Shown here: positions 1 through 14,348 of the stretch, piece by piece
Numbering within the stretch: the first letter of the stretch is position 1
Layout: every line of letters begins with the position of its first letter
Assembly (NCBI RefSeq): GCF_008831285.2
Contig: NC_045138.2
Span: 8,587,205 to 8,647,204 of the forward strand
Length of the DNA: 60,000 nucleotides
Direction of reading: 5' to 3'
DNA from: Nymphaea colorata
Taxonomy: Eukaryota; Streptophyta; Magnoliopsida; Nymphaeales; Nymphaeaceae
The notes under the pieces: generated by a model
Database searches by the model: none
What the model was told of the DNA's origin: nothing
What the model saw: the letters and a program-made list of their open reading frames with translations, nothing else
Position numbers and translations under genes: made by a program

Positions 1-7
1 CGTTGCT

Positions 8-860
8 ACACTAGTCTCAGTTAAACTCAACAAAGATAACTATTTATTATGGCGAAGTCAACTAGAGTTAGTAGTGGACTCTCAAGATCTTCTTCAATTT
101 GTTGATGGGATCAAAGTTGTGCCACAGAAGGAAATAACAAAGGATGGTAAGATTGAAGTAAACCTAGAATTTGTTGCATGGAGAAGGTTGGATCAATTCG
201 CATTAAGTTGGATCAAGGCAATGGTCACGGAGATGTGCTCCAAATGTGCTCATGATGCTTGGTCGACTCTTGAAAAATCTTATGGTTCTCAGTCTCCTTT
301 GAGAGTCATGTTGCGTAAGGAGTTGCTTCTTATAAAGAAGGGAAGTACATCTATGCAAGCTTATTTAGATAAAATCAAGTTTCTTTCGGATACTCTATCT
401 ACTATTGGTTAAGATATATCTTATCAAGAGTTAGTCAAATCACTGTTAGTGGACTTTTGTTAGAGTGTGAAAGTTTCATAACAATGCTTGCCGAACCATC
501 ATCTCAAATATCTCTTTTTCTGAACTATTTGATCTACTGCTCAATCAGAAAAAATGACTTGTCTTACTTAAATCTCCTTCAATTGAATCTATTGAATTTG
601 TTCAGCAGCATCACAGGTTGTCAACCAAACTATGTTTAGTGCTTTTTGTGGGCAATGCCGAGGCCGAAGATTTTTTCATGGCCGAGGAGGAAGGTATCAA
701 GGAGGTCGTGGAAATTTCTCTTAGGGACAAGGAAATTAGTCCCAACAACACCACTCTAGTTCTGTCAATATTGAAAATCATCAACACAATTCTATAGTTT
801 GCCAATATTGTGGAAGGAAAGGACAGTCGGCTAGATCGTGTTATGACATCCCTCAGGCCT
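8..860 (+). pseudogene. Copia gag remnant with altered zinc knuckle
   Basis: The frame from about position 8 opens with the copia gag N-terminal motif (LNKDNYLLWRSQLE) and continues in the open stretch 74-412 (VDGIKVVPQ, WIKAMVTEM, STSMQAYLDKIKFLSDTL), a UBN2/DUF4219-type gag. The frame then breaks near 411 and again before 640. At 800-841 a nucleocapsid knuckle reads CQYCGRKGQSARSCY. The cysteines of the CX2CX4HX4C pattern are present, but the histidine is replaced by glutamine, so zinc binding should be impaired. An RG-rich stretch precedes it. This is a dead gag. Confidence 0.82.
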
Positions 861-869
861 ACTATGCTA

Positions 870-1898
870 TGAGTCTACAAAACTCAAGGAATGAATATTG
901 GTATCCTGATACCGGTGCTACTATATTTTAGCAAGTAATGATATGATGCAAAACAAGGCTACTCATGATGGACCAGAGAATGTTATGATTGGTAATGGTT
1001 CTCGTCTTTCTATAAACACTGTGGTGATCTATTAGACAATATGGATTAGAATTCATGTAAACTTAAAAATGCTCTTCACATCCCCACTATTGCTCATAAT
1101 TTATTGTCGGTTGGAAAATTTACTTCTGATAATGACTGCATTTTTGAGTTCTCACCATATGATTTTGTGATCAATGATTGGCGAACAAACAAGTTTCTTC
1201 TTCGGGGGCCAAAGAAGTGTAATGGACTTTACCCCATTTTGGTGATGAGAGCTGGTGAAAATGAAGAAAAATAGCCTTTAGCAGTTGGTTTTCACATAAT
1301 ACTGTTGCAGCTTCTTATGCACTATGGCACCGCCAGTTAGGACATGCCAATAAAAGGATGGTGAATCTTTTAAATTCTAGTTGTTTAATTTCAATAAACT
1401 CTCCATCTAGAAGAGTTGTTCGTGAATCTCGTCTTGTTGGTAAAATGCATAAACAATAATTTCCTTCTTTTGAGTTTCATGCTTCTCGAGCTCTTGAAAT
1501 GCTACACATGGACATTTGGGGACTCGCTCACATGTCCTCTAAAGATGGTTTTAAATATTTCTTTTTGTTAGTTGATAATTTTTCTCACTACTCATGGATG
1601 TTTCCTCTAGAGACAAAATCTGAATTGGTTGAAATGTTTCTGCAATTTTAAAATTTTGGAGGAAAAACAACTGAGCTCGACTATTGCCACCATTCAATCT
1701 GACAATGGTGGAGAATTTTGCAACAAGGCGTTGGGATCATTTTGTGAAGAAAATAGAATTCTTCATCGGTTTTCATATCCATATACGCCTAAACAAAACG
1801 ACATAGTTGAAAGGAAAAATAGACATGTTGTACAAACTGGATTGAGTATATTGCATGATGCTAGTCTCGACTACAAATTTTAGGTTGAACCTTTCAGG
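870..1898 (+). pseudogene. Copia protease, GAG-pre-integrase and first half of integrase
   Basis: The protease motif DTGA is at 908-919, followed closely by a stop. GAG-pre-integrase follows at about 1315-1450 (LWHRQLGHANKRMVNLL), where the HHCC zinc site has lost its final cysteines. The integrase core starts with LHMDIWG (first catalytic Asp near 1511). After a frameshift at about 1630-1660 it continues with QSDNGGEF (second Asp) and NDIVERKNRHVV (catalytic Glu) in the open stretch 1629-1883. The frame then reads F-stop-V-E-P-F-R-T up to 1901, where the inserted element begins. The stop at 1881-1883 is TAG where relatives have a conserved Trp codon. Confidence 0.85.
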
Positions 1899-1903
1899 AC
1901 TAT

Positions 1904-5065
<3,162 letters not shown>

Positions 5066-6825
5066 ACTGCAGTATATGTTATTAATCGTCTCCCAACTCT
5101 CAGGCTTAACCGGAAGACTCATTTTCAATTGTTGTTTGACAAGGTGCCATGTTATACTCATTTACGAGCTTTTGGATCTGTATGTTATCCACTTCTCTCT
5201 TTATCTAACAACTCTAAGTTCCAACCAAAAACCATTCACTGCATCTTTCTTGTCTATGCCAACAGACATAAATGGTATATTTGTTATGATGCCACACTTC
5301 AAAGTACTATTATTTCTTGGCATGTAATTTTTGATGAAAGATTTTATAAAGGGCAGCCTTCCACATTTTTTGATCTGTCACTATGGATACCTAATTCTAG
5401 ACTTGATCATGGTAAGGGTGATAATCTTGGACATAGAATTTCTCAAGACAAGATTCCTCCATTAGTCGAGCATGTGCCTCAAGATATTATTCTTCCATTA
5501 GTCTCATGCATCTTTACCATCTCAACAACAAAGCTGTTTATTACCACACGTCAAAGACTTTCAGTTTCTCATAATGACTACAATGACATCTCCACTCGTC
5601 CTAGACAAGGTATTGCTGGAAATGGTTCCATGCACCAACAACCTAGATCTTTATTGCCACTTGTTGCAAGTTGTTCAACTTGTCATGGTGATGGATCCAT
5701 GCAGCAGCAACCACGATCTGTATTGCCACTTGTTACAAATTCGTCACGTTTTGACGACGACTTTAATGACTCGTCCATCTCATCCATACAAGAAAGTGTT
5801 GGACATCACGCAACATGATTTTCTCTTATCCACCAATGCAACCACCAGATCTTTAGCAGCCTCTACAGCACAAACTCAAAATTCCACCATCACTCGACCT
5901 TTACACCATACACATCTTATGGTCACAAGGTTGATGACTGGTTCCTTGGTACAAAAAACCTTTTGTGCCATATTCGATCAAACTGAACCAACAACTTTTA
6001 AAGAGGCAAATAAGGATAGAGCTTGGCAGCAAGCAATGAAAAATAAGATCGAAGCACTCAAACAAAACAAGGGGTGGTGTCTTATTCCCTTATAACCCGG
6101 TCTTCATGCCATTAGTTCAAAGTGGGTTTACAAACTTAAATCAAACATTGATGGGTCCATAGCTAGACATAAAGCATTACTTGTTGCTCATAGTTTTTTT
6201 ACAAAAGGCACTTATCGACTATTAAAAAAAAATCAGTCCAACAGTGAAACCTACTACTATTCGGGTTTTGCTCTCCTTAGCTGTGCAATATAGGTAGTCT
6301 CTTCGACAACTTGACTTTGACAATGCATCTCTCAATGGCTATCTTGATGAAGATGTCTATATGACTCAACCTAAAGGATTTGAAGATCAAGAATATCCTA
6401 ATTATATATGCAAGCTCGAAAAGCCTTTTATGGCCTTAAACAAGCTCTTCAAGTTTGGCACCATAAGCTCAGTTGCCATCTCCAACAGCTTGGTTTCTTT
6501 ATTTCAGAGTCTGGTGCGTCTCTCTTCATCTATTCTGAAGGCAATGCCATGCTTTACATACATGTCTATGTTGACGATTTAATCATCACTGGATCCTCAC
6601 CACTATTTGTTCATTGGGTTATTTGGCAACTAAAGGATACATTTTCAGTTAAAGATCTTGGACGTTTATCCTATTTTCTTGGGGTCGAAGTCACACGGAA
6701 AGCACAATCATCATATCTATGTCAACAGTCTTATATTACAAATATTATCAAGCGAGCTAATATGGCTATGTCCAAGCCTACTACTTATCCTATGAGTACT
6801 ACTAAGGGCAATGATACTTAAAGAA
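5066..6825 (+). pseudogene. Copia integrase C-terminus and reverse transcriptase remnant
   Basis: Coding resumes exactly after the insertion with TAVYVINRLPT and continues through the integrase C-terminal part (LRAFGSVCYPLL, QPKTIHCIFLVYANRHKWY, RHVIF-like) in the open stretch to 5818. Frame shifts follow. The RT begins near 5990 (EPTTFKEANKDRAWQQAMKN), then SKWVYKLKSNIDGSIARHKA at 6118-6175, [22 protein letters not shown] at about 6310-6380, the catalytic box YVDDL near 6567-6581, and FLGVEVTRKAQSSYLCQQSY. At least three frameshifts and several stops occur. The sequence stops before RNase H. Confidence 0.85.
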
Positions 6826-7079
6826 ACATAAGAGACGATCCAAGAAACCCCCCAAAGTTCTTGATTACATTACTTATGTTGCTAATGAGCCTCTAAATGA
6901 TAGTGTCAAAGATGGCAATATGCGAGAGGAGGATACGTCCTTGTTGAGGAGGTCCTCAGCAAGCATCCACGCTAATGCTGAGACCCCAATCACTCCCTCT
7001 ATGGAGAATGATGATATAGAGGAGATGAGGGAACTAGACCCAACCTCGCAAACTACCCTATCCAGCTCTAGGGATTCAT

Positions 7080-7515
7080 ATGTTTTTATCTATGCTTATG
7101 AAAGTTCCTGCATGGAATATTAGAAATATACATCATCGTCAAGATATGAAACCCGATGTTATGTTTATAATTGACTCCATGCTAACTACTAATGCTATTT
7201 CCATTTTATGCAATACATTCCCCTCTTACAAGTTCGTGGCCATTACTCAGAGCCCAGAGAACACGCCAGAGTTATTATGGTTGGAATCCCTCCTTGGTAT
7301 CAGCAGAAACTAGCTATACGAAGTTCCTTATGAGGGTCACGTGCCAAATAAAAAGCTTGGGCTTTTGTTTCAATGTTTTTGGAGTCTACCTACACAACCA
7401 TCTTCTCACCCATAGGTTGTCGCTTAGACAGATTTTGGATGCAGTCAGCTTAAGCAATCTCCCTAGTTTGGTTATCGGTGACTTTAACGCTATACATGTG
7501 CCTGGCTCAAGATAG
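7080..7515 (+). pseudogene. LINE endonuclease (APE-type) remnant
   Basis: The frame around 7096 gives MKVPAWNIRNI, matching the usual start of a plant LINE ORF2. After shifts between two frames, it reaches LPSLVIGDFNAIHVPGSR at 7462-7515. GDFNAI is the signature of exonuclease-endonuclease-phosphatase folds in LINEs and contains a catalytic Asp and Asn. A stop follows directly, and further decayed linker coding extends to about 8220. Confidence 0.82.
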
Positions 7516-8548
7516 AACTGGGAGGCCGCTAGCCATGTGTCATGTGACGACTTCAATGCCTTACTCCACAATGGTGAGCTTCCCATTGTGGTAGACCATG
7601 TTGTGCTCACTCTTCGTGTTACGGTTCTGAAGAGGAGTCTATTTTATGTCGCCTTGACTAAGCATTAGTTTCCAACTCTTGGCGTCTTCAGCCCCAGCAC
7701 CACCTTTTTTTGTCTGCACCCTTATAAGATCCACATCTGACCAATGTCCTATTATTTTCAATTGCATGGATAGCAACAATGGCAGTTTCGGTAAAGGTAT
7801 GTTCAGATTTTTTAACTGTTGGCTGCTTCGCCCAGACTGTGAACAGATTTTTCGGGAGGCTTAAGTCTGATGATTTGCGTCATTAATAAATCGAACGAAC
7901 CATATCAAGCTGACCAAATTGAATAAGCAGTGTTATGGTAACATTTCAACTAAGGTGAAGGACTTAAAATCAAAATTAGAATACATTCAACCCAGACAGC
8001 ATTTTTAAGACTGTGAGGAAGCAGAACATGAATGCATGCTGAGGCAAGAATTGGAGACGGCCCTGAAGAAAGAAAAGGCATTTGGAGACAGAAAGCTAGG
8101 GTCACTTGGTTAAACATGGGTGACCAACATACCCATTTTTTCATGCCCAAGTGAATCGATGGAACCATAAACAGAGTATTTGAGCAATTCATGTCAATGG
8201 ATTGTGGCAGAAAATCCAAAACAAGTCCATACTCTTTGCATGGATTGTTTCATGCAAGTCTACGGGAATCACGATTTAGCTGAGCCCCCTTCTATCCCTT
8301 ATCAGAGGATCACAAGGTATCCCCTTTGAAAATGATTTCCTTAGCATGCCAGTTGACAAAGAGAAAATTTGCAAAGGTAATGCCCTAGGCCTGGTTTGGT
8401 TCGGAGCTGAATTCTTCACTTATTTTTGGCATATAGTGGGCTTTGGCATTTGCATGGCTGTTGGAGATTTTTTCAAAATAGGCCGTATTTTGAAGTCTAC
8501 CAATAGATCTCACACATCTCTTATTTCGAAGATTCAAGTTGCAGTAAA

Positions 8549-9560
8549 ACATCACTGATTTCAGGCCTGTTTCTCTCTACAATAAAATCATTTCTAGAAT
8601 CATGGTCGACTGTATGAAACCTATTCTTGAGCAATTCATTAGCAAGGAGCAAGGGGCTTTCATCCCCAATCGTGTTATCTAGGACCACATTATTTACACC
8701 TTATGAGCTTGTGAATAGTCTACAGAACTAGGCCTGGGCATCCGGCCGGCTCGACCTGGTCAAAATAAAAAAAATATTTTTTTTAAATATAAAATAATTT
8801 TTTAAATATAAAATATATTTTTAATAATAAAATATGTATTATTAATCAAACAAAATAATATTAAAAATTTATCAATCGAAACCTGTCGGCCCGATGCCCA
8901 TCTCTATACACAACCATTCCGGTAGCTCTCTCCTTCTCAACTTGGATCTTTCCAAGGCCTATGATAGAATCAGCTGGAGATCACTAAGGTATTCCCTCCT
9001 TTAGGTGTTGGAGAATTTTGGGTTTCTACAATTACGAAATGTGTTGAATCAGTTTCATTTGCTATGATTATCAATGGTAAAGACGGAAAGTTCTTTGAGG
9101 CTAAGCGTGGGTTGAGACAAGGAGACCCCTTATCAACATATCTTTTCATGAATGTGGTGGAGATGTATACTTCAGACATATTAGTGTTTCTAAGTTCAGA
9201 GGAGTCCCACAGATTCCGATATACTATGCTGATGATGCCATGTTCGTGTGCAAAGCTAAAAGAAAGACGGTCTCCCATTTCAAAGAAGTTTTGAACGACT
9301 TCGAGGCCAAAGGTAATCAACAAACAGAAGTCAGCTATCATAGCCTTCCATATTCACAATGACTATAGGAATGAATTCCAAGAGATTCTTGGCTGGAATA
9401 AAGGTGAGCTACCAATTAAATACATGGGCTTGCCCTTATTCTATGGTGGCATGCATCACTCTCTCTCCGTCCCTCTAGTAGCTAAAGTGGATCATAAGCT
9501 TGCTAGCTGGAAAGGCAAGCTCTCATCCTATGTTGGCCGCTACTGCCTCATTCGCCTTCT
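8549..9560 (+). pseudogene. LINE reverse transcriptase remnant
   Basis: Position 8549 onward reads SDFRPVSLYNKIISR and EQGAF.PNRVI, the RT entry motifs. A 178-bp MITE interrupts at 8729-8906. The RT then resumes with LLLNLDLSKAYDRISW (8935-8985), RGLRQGDPLSTYLF (9107-9150), the catalytic YYADDAMFVCKAK (9220-9258, in a different frame from the preceding part) and the thumb motif KYMGLPLFYGG (9420-9450). Motif order and spacing are those of L1-type RT. Several frameshifts and stops make it inactive. Confidence 0.87.
8729..8906. mobile_element. 178-bp hAT-like MITE inside the LINE RT
   Basis: The ends are TAGGCCTGGGCATCCGGCC and, on the opposite strand, TAGAGATGGGCATCGGGCC. The flanks TACAGAAC (8721-8728) and TACACAAC (8907-8914) are an 8-bp target duplication with one mismatch, as expected for hAT. 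The interior is AT-rich and non-coding. Removing it joins the RT segments EQGAF.PNR and LNLDLSKAYD at the expected spacing. A related element may be at 52138-52475. Confidence 0.8.
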
Positions 9561-9609
9561 TGTGCCACACCAAGCTATTCACTGTTGGACAGTCGTTTTC
9601 TGACTTCCT

Positions 9610-10700
9610 GATGCCATTATTTCTAAGCTTGAATGCATGTGTAACAGTGAGGACCACAAACGTCTCCACTTGATCAACTGGAAAAGTCTCTGTTTTCCTC
9701 ACAATAAATGGGGAGCTGGATTTTGCAACCTCAACTCTTTTATGAAGGCTCGATTAAAATATCTAGCTTTCAAAAAGCTTACTCAGTGTGGTAGATGGAT
9801 GTCATTTATTAAGCAAAAAAATACCTTTCTAATGGTAGCTTGTGGACTTACAAACCTACCACTCGTGGTTCTGGAAAGGGAAATATTTATTGGGGTTGAA
9901 ATGAAATATCACATTTAGTTGCATGGAACGTGGGCAATAAGAGAAAAAATCCAATTCTAGACAGATCAATGGAGATGGGGCTTGTTGCAATATCTTTTAT
10001 CGGGAGAAGATATTCTCACCTGCACGCTGCTTTTGGGTGAGGCTTTGTTGTGATGAAGATGCAGCTTGCTGATTTTCTTTATCAGCACCTCCAATCCCCT
10101 TGGCTTCGACACATCATCTCTACTATCAGGCTGAATGAAAACCAGGACGCTCTAATGTGGCTGAATTCTGCTGACACTAAGGCTACGACCTGTAGGGATA
10201 ATTGGGACACGATTTGACAGAAAAATCCTGTGGACAATACCAGCCAGGCGATCTGGGATAATCTAGCTCTCCCTCACACAAAATGGACCTCCTACCTAGC
10301 TCTGGAAGATTGATTCTTTACAAGTCAGAGGGTGAAACGCTTTGTGTTTCCACCTGACTAGTCATTGCTATCTATGCGCCAATAACTGTGACACTAGTTG
10401 CCATCTTTTCTCACAGTGCATCATTGCCAAGAAGTGTTGGGTCTTCGTTCTTGGACGAAAGTTCAATGTCTATATTCCTCAATGGCAGTCCCTGAAAGGG
10501 GCGATTACTTGGTGGTGGAAAAGAAACTTCAGGCTGAAATGGCTGACCAAAATCTGGCGCATGACTTTCCCTATAACCATCTGGCATTTATGGAAGATGA
10601 GGAACAATATAGCTCATTGTGAGGACGCCCACAGGAACATCGATGTTCCTCACTTGATCTGGAATGACCTAGAGCAATCAACCTGCCTGTTTTAATGTTT
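9610..10700 (+). pseudogene. LINE C-terminal region with zf-RVT domain
   Basis: After the RT thumb, 9637-9918 reads INWKSLCFPHNKWGAGFCNL, the usual post-RT block of plant LINEs. The stretch 10342-10695 encodes CANNCDTSCHLFSQCIIAKKCW and TIWHLWKMRNNIAH, matching the zf-RVT zinc-binding reverse-transcriptase domain (C..C, H-F-S-C, W). Intervening frames are broken. Beyond 10700 the coding is too decayed to assign. Confidence 0.75.
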
Positions 10701-11284
10701 GCAGGAAGGAAATGACAGGGTGGCTTACTTCAGGTGTCAGACCAGACCCCTGGCCATTCTTTTGCAGACGCTGACTTTATGATCGAAGCTATGAATCTGG
10801 TTTCTGCAACGACGCATATTCTGGTCTTTACCATTCAGCGAGGAAGTGGGGAATTTCTGAAAGCAGCAGCAGCCTTGTACCCAATTAACAGCAGATGATT
10901 TCTCGAGATATATTTTGAATGAATTCCCTTTGACGTGGGAAATATCATTTTTGTTTGTGCTCCTATACAATGGAGGAAACAAATGGCAAGAATCATTGCC
11001 TTGATTGGTTCTGGCATAAGCGACCCTGTCTTCAGCAACTTTTGCAGACGAACATCTATTTTCCAATGCAACCCGTCAATGGATACAGTGAAAATTTTGG
11101 CTACTAAAGTTGACATTAATACTTGTGTTGTTTGGGATTGCTTCCCCTCTCAGGTGGATAATCCTTCCTCTCTCTAGGGGTTAGCATCTGTTTTGGTTTT
11201 TGTACATTCTTCCTACTGTCTATGTATCTTCATTTTCGCTTAATAAAGGATTTGGGGCCTTACTCCAAAATAACAGACATAAGA

Positions 11285-13132
11285 AATATTTTATATCAAG
11301 GGTGTTGTAGTTATTTCACCCTTTTGGCGTAGCTTGAGTTATTATAAGAAATGTTTGTATTATGAACGGACTAAAAGTCTAAAAGGTCAATATTATGCAA
11401 AGACTTTATTTTTTTCCATGTTTTGGTTTTATTTAAATTTTATGTGCATTTTCAGAGATTCTTGTTACTTGGTATGTGAAATAAACAAAACAGTTTGCAG
11501 TGAGACTCATTTGTGATTTCAGTCTGAGTTGTCCGTATCGTTTCTTGCTACATTATATTATGGAGAAAACTAGAGGTCCCAAATATCGTCTGATACGAGT
11601 CTGAATCGGGCCGAATGGCCTGTATTACTGATGCTTTCGAAATAACATTAAAATATTATTTTTAATTAATAATATAAAATTATTTAAAATCATTATTTTG
11701 GGGAAATACGCAATGTCATTTAGAAGAAAACATATAACAATGGAAACAGAAATTGACAACATTGCCCTCAACAGCATAAACCCTTGATTCGAAGGCATAT
11801 GCTTTGTGCGGGGGTTTAGAACCAATCCTCTTTGTCTAAAATCTGGCCTTCTCTATCAACTTTCATTTGAGATAAAAAAAAAAAAAAAACTGATCAAATA
11901 ACGTACGGCTACGAGGGCCACAACCATATATATTCACAGTGAATTTATATATCAACCTATTATTGAATACAAAATGCATACCGGTATCCACACATATTAA
12001 ATTACAAAAGCTTTTAAAATAACAATTACACCCAACCCAATTGATTACAATTGCTATTCTATCCTCAAATAGCACACGGTATACAAATTAATAATGCATT
12101 ATACAATTAAACTGCCTTGACCCTAAAAAAGTAAGGGAAAATGAAAAGCTTTGGTTCTCGTTTGGGTGGATCACGATGTTCACCCAGAGCTTACGATCAT
12201 TTATTTTATTTACCATTTAATGGCTTCTTAATTTTTTCTAGAAAAATCACTTCTTATTGGGTCAAATTATAAGTCTAGGCAAAAGTAGAGAATATTATTA
12301 ATTTCAAAGGACAATAAAATCTAATAGATCATATCTACTAAATGCAGAATTAAAAATTTGGTCGAACTTGTCACAGTTAATTAGATAAGTATGTTCGTCT
12401 GGTAGCTCCCAATTTAGTAGCAATTCGATTTGATCATTTTGGAGATGGCGTCTGGGGGGCAAGGTAGGTGTTCGGACCCAAACACCCACCTGCATGCTGT
12501 ACTTTGTATTTTTTGAGCATTTTTGAAGATGGAAGGGTACTTCAGTCATTTAAAAAAAATTCTCTTTCGATTTTTTGTCTTTTTCAAACACAAAAAAGAA
12601 AAAAAAACCTTTAGTAATTTAAGTTAGTTTTGACAAAAACAAGCTGAGGTTTGGTGGTATAACAAAAGGCACAGTTAAATAGAGATACCTTCCGTTTAAG
12701 AGCCACTTTGTTTTATAATCTAGGCATGAAGTTAACCCAAAGAAATCAGAACTCTAGTGTGCTTTGGTTGTTCCATTAAAACTTAACCATATGTTTATAA
12801 AATCTTCAACTTTTGTAATAAATTGAGTGAAAAGTATGAAATCAAGTTTTCACCGAAGCTTTTGTATGTCAAGCTGTGGGATGGCCCATTTGCACCCCAC
12901 TGATAAAATATATCTCTTGAAATTAAGATGGCCCTTGTGTTTTTAAATGCAATTATATAAGCATGATTGTTGAAAACACTAAAGTAATATGTCATGTTGT
13001 TGCGGCCTAATAAATACTGTGTTTACCATGAGGAATGGGGAAAACCATGTGTTTGTCTTCCAAGTTTTTTTTTTAACAGACTAAACTCTTAGATATATTG
13101 CAGTAATCAAACATGTTTAATGAGAAGACTAA
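11285..13132. other. AT-rich spacer without recognisable genes
   Basis: I see no protein homology, RNA gene or clear transposon ends here. Short open frames of 60-81 codons have no recognisable motif and biased Ile/Leu/Phe composition typical of chance AT-rich frames. Confidence 0.6.
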
Positions 13133-13370
13133 GGGCGCGTTTGGATGCATGCGCAAAAACTCATTTTGTCTGTTTGGGTGGCATGAAAACAGCGTTTTTC
13201 AGAAACCTTGTTTTTATAAGACACTAAAAAAACTACCTCCTTAGGTTTTTCACCTAAAACCAATTTTGCTTCCAATCCAAACATAAAAACGATGTTTTTC
13301 AAAAAATCATTTTTAGAAAACCAGCTTTTTGAAAAATCATTTTTTTTCAATGTATCGTCCAAACGTTACC
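13133..13370. mobile_element. 238-bp PIF/Harbinger (Tourist-like) MITE
   Basis: The left end GGGCGCGTTTGGATG pairs with the right end, which reads GGTAACGTTTGGACG on the opposite strand (11 of 15 identical). The flanking TAA at 13130-13132 and 13371-13373 is a perfect 3-bp duplication, the Harbinger hallmark. The interior is rich in AAAAACC/GGTTTTT and non-coding. Confidence 0.75.
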
Positions 13371-13373
13371 TAA

Positions 13374-14348
13374 AGGGGCATTGGATGACACTCAAAAATC
13401 ATGTTTTAGAGACAACCTAGTTTTATGTTTAGAACAATGTTTTTGGAGTGTTTGAGTGTTATCAAAACTGGTAGGAAAACTCATTTTTGAAAAACCCAAG
13501 TTTTGTAAAAGGGAATGAAAAACTTGAACATACTAGGCAGTGGCAGAGACAGAAAAAAATTATGGAGGCGCACTTGTTCACAGATTTTCATGTTTGAAGG
13601 GACACTCATGTGTATAAATGAGCAAATAATTGAGGAATATTAATGTGAAAATAAAGAAACATTGAGAGGTTTGTGTGGCAGTTGCCCACACCAACCCACA
13701 TGTAGCTCTGCCACTAGAAATGGGTTCTTTATATATAAAAAAAAAAGGAATTTTGAGTGTCTTATCCAAATAAACAAAATATGTTTTCAAAACTCATTAA
13801 AAGAACTTGGTTTTCATTGGATGACACCCTCAAAAGCCCAGTTTTTTTAAAACTTGGTTTAGTGAAAACCAAGTTTTCTAAATCGTTTCTAAAAATTAAA
13901 TAGTTTTTTTTTTGTTTAATTGGGTAGCACATATAAAACACAGTTTCTTGTGAATAACTTGGAGGAGGCCATGCCATTCACTACTTTCGTAAAACCAAGT
14001 TCTGTAAAAAATTGGTTTTGGTCCAACCCAATGAAGCAACTAAACACACACAAAACTTAATTTTGGAGGCAAAACCATATTTTGCCTCAAAACTGGATAG
14101 GTTTTCCAAGCAAAATATAGTTTTGCCTCTAAGACCAGGTTTTTTGAATTTTTGGGTGCTATCGAAATTGGGTTTGAAGAAAACCCAGCTTTGATAAGAC
14201 CATGTTTTGTAAAAGGGAATAAAAAACCTCAATCTCATCAAGTTATTTATAAAAATTAGATTTTGGGGGTGCTATCCAAAACAAACTATGTTCTCAAAAC
14301 TCAATAAAAATTTTGATTTTCACAAAACTAGGTTAAAATGCCCCTTAT
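13374..14348. repeat. Cluster of related MITE-like repeats next to the Harbinger MITE
   Basis: The left edge AGGGGCATTGGATGACA is mirrored by AAAATGCCCCTTA at 14336-14348. The interior contains at least two diverged copies of one unit, marked by 'aaaagggaat.aaaaac' at 13507 and 14212 and by 'tatccaaa..aaac' near 13766 and 14275. A third copy lies at 17740-17990. The units carry alternating GGTTTT/AAAACC stretches able to fold back. No coding was found. The family is not one I can name. Confidence 0.5.
13537..13716. mobile_element. Short hAT-like non-autonomous element
   Basis: CAGTGGCAGAGAC at 13537 is matched by GTAGCTCTGCCACT ending at 13716, an inverted repeat of about 10 bases. Flanking repeats around the insertion are continuous with each other when compared with the copy at 17800-17900, which supports a secondary insertion. 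I could not identify a convincing 8-bp target duplication. The 'GTGGCAGAGCC' motif recurs at 34408-34560 and near 36525. Confidence 0.45.

Larger units (their letters stand above)
6834..11276 (+). mobile_element. 5'-truncated, decayed LINE (L1-type non-LTR retrotransposon)
   Basis: The segment carries, in order, an APE-type endonuclease, a reverse transcriptase and a zf-RVT domain, the ORF2 layout of plant L1-like LINEs. ORF1 is absent. The sequence begins shortly before the endonuclease start (MKVPAWNIR near 7096), consistent with 5' truncation. The 3' end is taken near 11276, after TTAATAAAGG at 11240-11249. The 8-mer ACATAAGA occurs just before (6826-6833) and just after (11277-11284), a plausible target duplication. 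All domains contain stops and frameshifts. Its arrival explains the missing 3' end of the copia element. Confidence 0.8.
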
